DNA of 64,000 bases, from NCBI GenBank assembly GCA_041685915.1, contig JAWLEV010000003.1, forward strand, positions 15,587 through 79,586, given 5' to 3'. A program made the translations under genes and the position numbers. Origin of the DNA: JAWLEV01 sp041685915 (lineage in GTDB: Bacteria > Chloroflexota > Anaerolineae > UBA1429). The notes under the pieces are model-generated. The model had not been told where the DNA came from. It searched no databases and saw only the letters and a list, made by a program, of their open reading frames with translations. Shown here in pieces: positions 61,666 through 64,000 of this stretch (position 1 is the stretch's first letter; each line of letters begins with the position of its first letter).

Positions 61666-63807
61666 TTGATAGGCAGACTCCAAGAGAACAATCGATGGAT
61701 CTATGCCCTCTTTCTCGTATGCATCCTGACCTCGTTCATCATCCGAGGCACGGTCGCCATCGAAAATAAATCGAATTCCAGCGCTTTCGATCAGCGCTCC
61801 TATCTGAACCTCGGCATGGACATCCGCGATGGACGCGGCCTCAGTGACGGGAAACGCAATCCCCTGTTGCCGACGATCCTCTCCCTCATCGCCGAGCGGG
61901 ATTGGCCCTACTACACAAAGGCCAAATTCCTGAACCTGAGCTTTGGTGTCGTCTGCCTTTTGCTCGTCTTCGAGTTGGGCCGTCGCTGGTTCAACCCCGC
62001 CACGGGAGCCCTGGCAGCGGGCCTGCTGAGTCTCAATCCTCCCTTCCTCCACGTCTCGTCCCTCGTCATGGCAGAACCATTGCTGATGATCGCAACGCTG
62101 ACCAGTTGGTATCTGATGTGGAAGACGTTGAAAGAGCCACATCAGGAGCGTTCCTGGTACGCTATAGCCGCCGGTGCAGCTACCGGCATGGCCTATATGA
62201 CCAAAGCCACCGCCCTGCAGATGGTGCCCGCCTTTGGACTCACAGCCCTTCTCACCTATCGAGGTGAATGGTGGAAGCGAAAAGAGATATGGCTCTTCAT
62301 CCTCGCCTGGATCATCGTCTGTATGCCCCTCCTGGTCTTCAATGCTCGCGAGTATCAGAACCCCCTGTACAATTATAACTACAAACACGAAATCTTTCTC
62401 GACAGCCCGGCAGAGCGTCACTTTGCCGACATCAGCGAGGCCCCCACCCTCCAGACCTACATCGCTGAACATACATGGGCAGAGATGGCCCATCGCCTTT
62501 GGTACGGCCTTCGCGAGGTCACCCGGATCCTCTTCCGTGCCCTGGCTCCCGTATCGGCCCTCGCTTCTTCCGCAGACGCCTTCCCTGGACAGTCCGAGAT
62601 GGTATGGATCGCTGCCTGGTTGGGACTGTCTATCTTTCTCTTCTTACAGAGAAAAAGGCTAAAACCCGAACTGGATTTGGCCAGTCCCCTCTTTATACTT
62701 CCCGGTTTCATGCTGATACTATCTCTGCTTCCTCTGGGGTGGTTCGTACAGGCGTCTAACGTGGGGCCCAGGTTCATCGTCCTGTTCCATCCCATCATCT
62801 ACATCCTGGTCATCGGTACCCTGTATACCTTATATTCCCGCCTGCAGGCCGAGGGAACATTTTCGCCAGTCTGGCAAAAGGCCAAGACATGGGGCACGCG
62901 GGGGATGCTGGCGGGATTGGTGCTGTGGACAGGGATCGGCGCCTTCCAGGCCTTCCCAAACATCAGCCGGCACCCCGTAAAGATAGATCGGGAGGCCAAC
63001 GCCCGGGGCCAGGCAGTATTGGAATGGCTGGAGAATGGAACCCCCTATGGCACCCGCGTCCTCTGGGGCCCAAGCTACACCCTGCCCAGTTGGATCTACG
63101 AGCGACGTCTGAGCCTCAAGCATGTACCCTCTAAAGCGAAGGAATGGCAAGATATCAATACTTTCGCCAGGGATCAGAGATTGGCTTATGCCATCATAGA
63201 CTGGACCATGATACAGAGGCGCCGGGAAGCCTTTTCCTCCTATTTCGACTTTGACTATCCCTATGTCACCATCAAAGAGTTCCCCCCAACGTGGGCCCTC
63301 ACGTTACCCTATGATGGGTTCCCCAGCAACTGGGCCGTGTTTCGCTTGCCCGAAGCGAGCCCTTTCGAGCACGAGATGTCGGCCACGTTGGGTGATATTA
63401 TCGAACTCACCGGTTGCGAAGTACATCCCACAACCCTCCGGCCAGGCCAGTCCACGTACGTTACCCTCTACTGGCGCGCCCTCGAGGATATGGACAGGAA
63501 CTATTCCGTATTCGTACATGTGCTGGACGAGCAAGGAAATGTGGTGACCCAATCGGACGGCTTCCCCTTGGAGGAGCGCTATCCCACGAGCCGATGGCAG
63601 CCCGGCCAACTTCTTGGAGATCGCCATACCCTATCCGTTCCGGCAGGTACCCCTCCGGGCACCTACCGCTTTGCCGTGGGGATGTATCTCTTGGAGACCA
63701 TGGAACGCCTGGACGTCGTGGAAAAGGACCAGGAAGCCGCATCCAACGATCATGTTTTGCTCCCCGTATCCTTGACTGTCGAACAAGAGCATGTTGAAGA
63801 CAAATAG
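61666..63807 (+). CDS. GT39-family glycosyltransferase with C-terminal module
   Basis: The 713-residue protein starts with TTG at 61666 behind a GGGGAGAA site. It has about 11 helices ('WIYALFLVCILTSFIIRG' first) and 'NSSAFDQRSYLNLGMDIRDG', where the usual Asp-Glu appears as Asp-Gln, a departure from its neighbours. One C-terminal module follows ('IIELTGCEVHPTTLRPGQ', 'YSVFVHVLDEQGNVVTQ', 'GTYRFAVGMYLLETMERLD'). The altered motif may change its activity, or a different acidic residue may serve. It overlaps the next gene by 17 bp. Confidence 0.85.
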   Translation: MIGRLQENNRWIYALFLVCILTSFIIRGTVAIENKSNSSAFDQRSYLNLGMDIRDGRGLSDGKRNPLLPTILSLIAERDWPYYTKAKFLNLSFGVVCLLLVFELGRRWFNPATGALAAGLLSLNPPFLHVSSLVMAEPLLMIATLTSWYLMWKTLKEPHQERSWYAIAAGAATGMAYMTKATALQMVPAFGLTALLTYRGEWWKRKEIWLFILAWIIVCMPLLVFNAREYQNPLYNYNYKHEIFLDSPAERHFADISEAPTLQTYIAEHTWAEMAHRLWYGLREVTRILFRALAPVSALASSADAFPGQSEMVWIAAWLGLSIFLFLQRKRLKPELDLASPLFILPGFMLILSLLPLGWFVQASNVGPRFIVLFHPIIYILVIGTLYTLYSRLQAEGTFSPVWQKAKTWGTRGMLAGLVLWTGIGAFQAFPNISRHPVKIDREANARGQAVLEWLENGTPYGTRVLWGPSYTLPSWIYERRLSLKHVPSKAKEWQDINTFARDQRLAYAIIDWTMIQRRREAFSSYFDFDYPYVTIKEFPPTWALTLPYDGFPSNWAVFRLPEASPFEHEMSATLGDIIELTGCEVHPTTLRPGQSTYVTLYWRALEDMDRNYSVFVHVLDEQGNVVTQSDGFPLEERYPTSRWQPGQLLGDRHTLSVPAGTPPGTYRFAVGMYLLETMERLDVVEKDQEAASNDHVLLPVSLTVEQEHVEDK

Positions 63808-64000
63808 AAAACGCCGATGGAAATGGTGGACAATCATACTGCTCCTCCTGATCCTTTCTCTGGGCCTTACCTATTACTCCCACAGACTCACAAGATGGTT
63901 GGCCCATGATGACGAGGGCGGTTACCTCTATGCCGCCTGGCGCATCTCCTTGGGCGAACTGCCCTACCGCGATTTTCTAACCCCCCAACTACCCGTGTTC
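63791..64000 (+). CDS. GT39-family glycosyltransferase, partial
   Basis: The frame opens at ATG 63791, overlaps the previous gene and runs off the window end (70 residues seen). It has a basic start, one hydrophobic helix 'WTIILLLLILSLGLTYYS' and 'WLAHDDEGGYLYAAWRISLG', with the GT-C acidic pair, then 'LPYRDFLTPQLPVF'. This is the pattern seen at the start of the paralogues at 55182 and 58692, so the array continues beyond the window. Confidence 0.8.
   Translation, partial: MLKTNRKRRWKWWTIILLLLILSLGLTYYSHRLTRWLAHDDEGGYLYAAWRISLGELPYRDFLTPQLPVF

Noticed and set aside
1..64000. CRISPR arrays, tRNA or rRNA genes, insertion sequences
   Set aside because: I found no repeat-spacer pattern, tRNA cloverleaf, rRNA segment or transposase in the window; the only stable RNA I can support is tmRNA.

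Overview
The window is a 64 kb piece of a bacterial chromosome, most likely from an uncultured Chloroflexota bacterium (Anaerolineae-like) assembled from a metagenome. This assignment is an inference. It rests on the mix of a bacillithiol operon, a PdtaS/PdtaR-type two-component pair, a tungsten-type aldehyde:ferredoxin oxidoreductase, a long array of GT39 (GT-C) glycosyltransferases with C-terminal beta-sandwich modules, moderate-to-high GC, and frequent sigma70-type promoters with 16-18 bp spacers. A 100-N gap at 61292-61391 is flanked by an exact 99 bp duplication, which is a k-mer-overlap assembly artefact.

Layout. 0-7.8 kb: a partial cyclic-nucleotide-binding protein diverges from a membrane-tethered LuxR/Kelch regulator. 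An OsmC-Lpd-DUF503 operon, an NfnAB/SudBA-type flavoprotein pair behind a near-perfect promoter, and a ThuA-like protein follow. 7.9-12.8 kb (minus strand): a complete bacillithiol operon (MBL hydrolase, methyltransferase, bshC, bshB1, bshA); the embedded methyltransferase suggests the thiol may be N-methylated. 13-18.5 kb (minus): a glycoside-degradation cluster (FAH-family enzyme, GH106-like hydrolase, GH4) with a shared 15 bp element in both intercistronic gaps. 18.6-25.4 kb (plus): AOR, a GT2-fold glycosyltransferase and a large secreted subtilase. 25.5-28.8 kb: the trans-translation locus (tmRNA and smpB) with mtnP between them, and a C-terminal processing protease. 28.9-33.4 kb: a MacAB-like export system whose permease is a tandem duplication.

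Around 34-35.3 kb a tyrosine (Xer-type) recombinase borders a 730 bp gene-free stretch containing a dif-like half-site. The sign of GC skew on the plus strand flips here (G-rich before, C-rich after, even within genes of the same orientation), so this is probably the replication terminus.

35.3-47.6 kb: a zinc-ribbon-like small protein, the ANTAR regulator/HisKA_2 kinase pair, a Gfo/Idh/MocA oxidoreductase with a TIM-barrel isomerase, a sulfatase-fold enzyme with Thr in place of the formylglycine Cys, a GlsB-like protein and a small repeat protein. Then comes the most striking feature: a gene at 42308-44224 that joins an Rdx (SelW-like) domain to a UGSC-like domain through an in-frame UGA, with a bacterial SECIS hairpin immediately downstream and a 38-codon leader ORF overlapping its start. 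It is followed by an HPr-kinase/PEPCK-like P-loop protein and an FAD oxidoreductase.

47.6 kb to the end: a surface-glycan region behind its own promoter, with a flippase-like membrane protein, a polyprenyl-phosphate glycosyltransferase and at least seven GT39-type genes (one truncated, one cut by the window end), most with one or two copies of a C-terminal module of about 115 residues.
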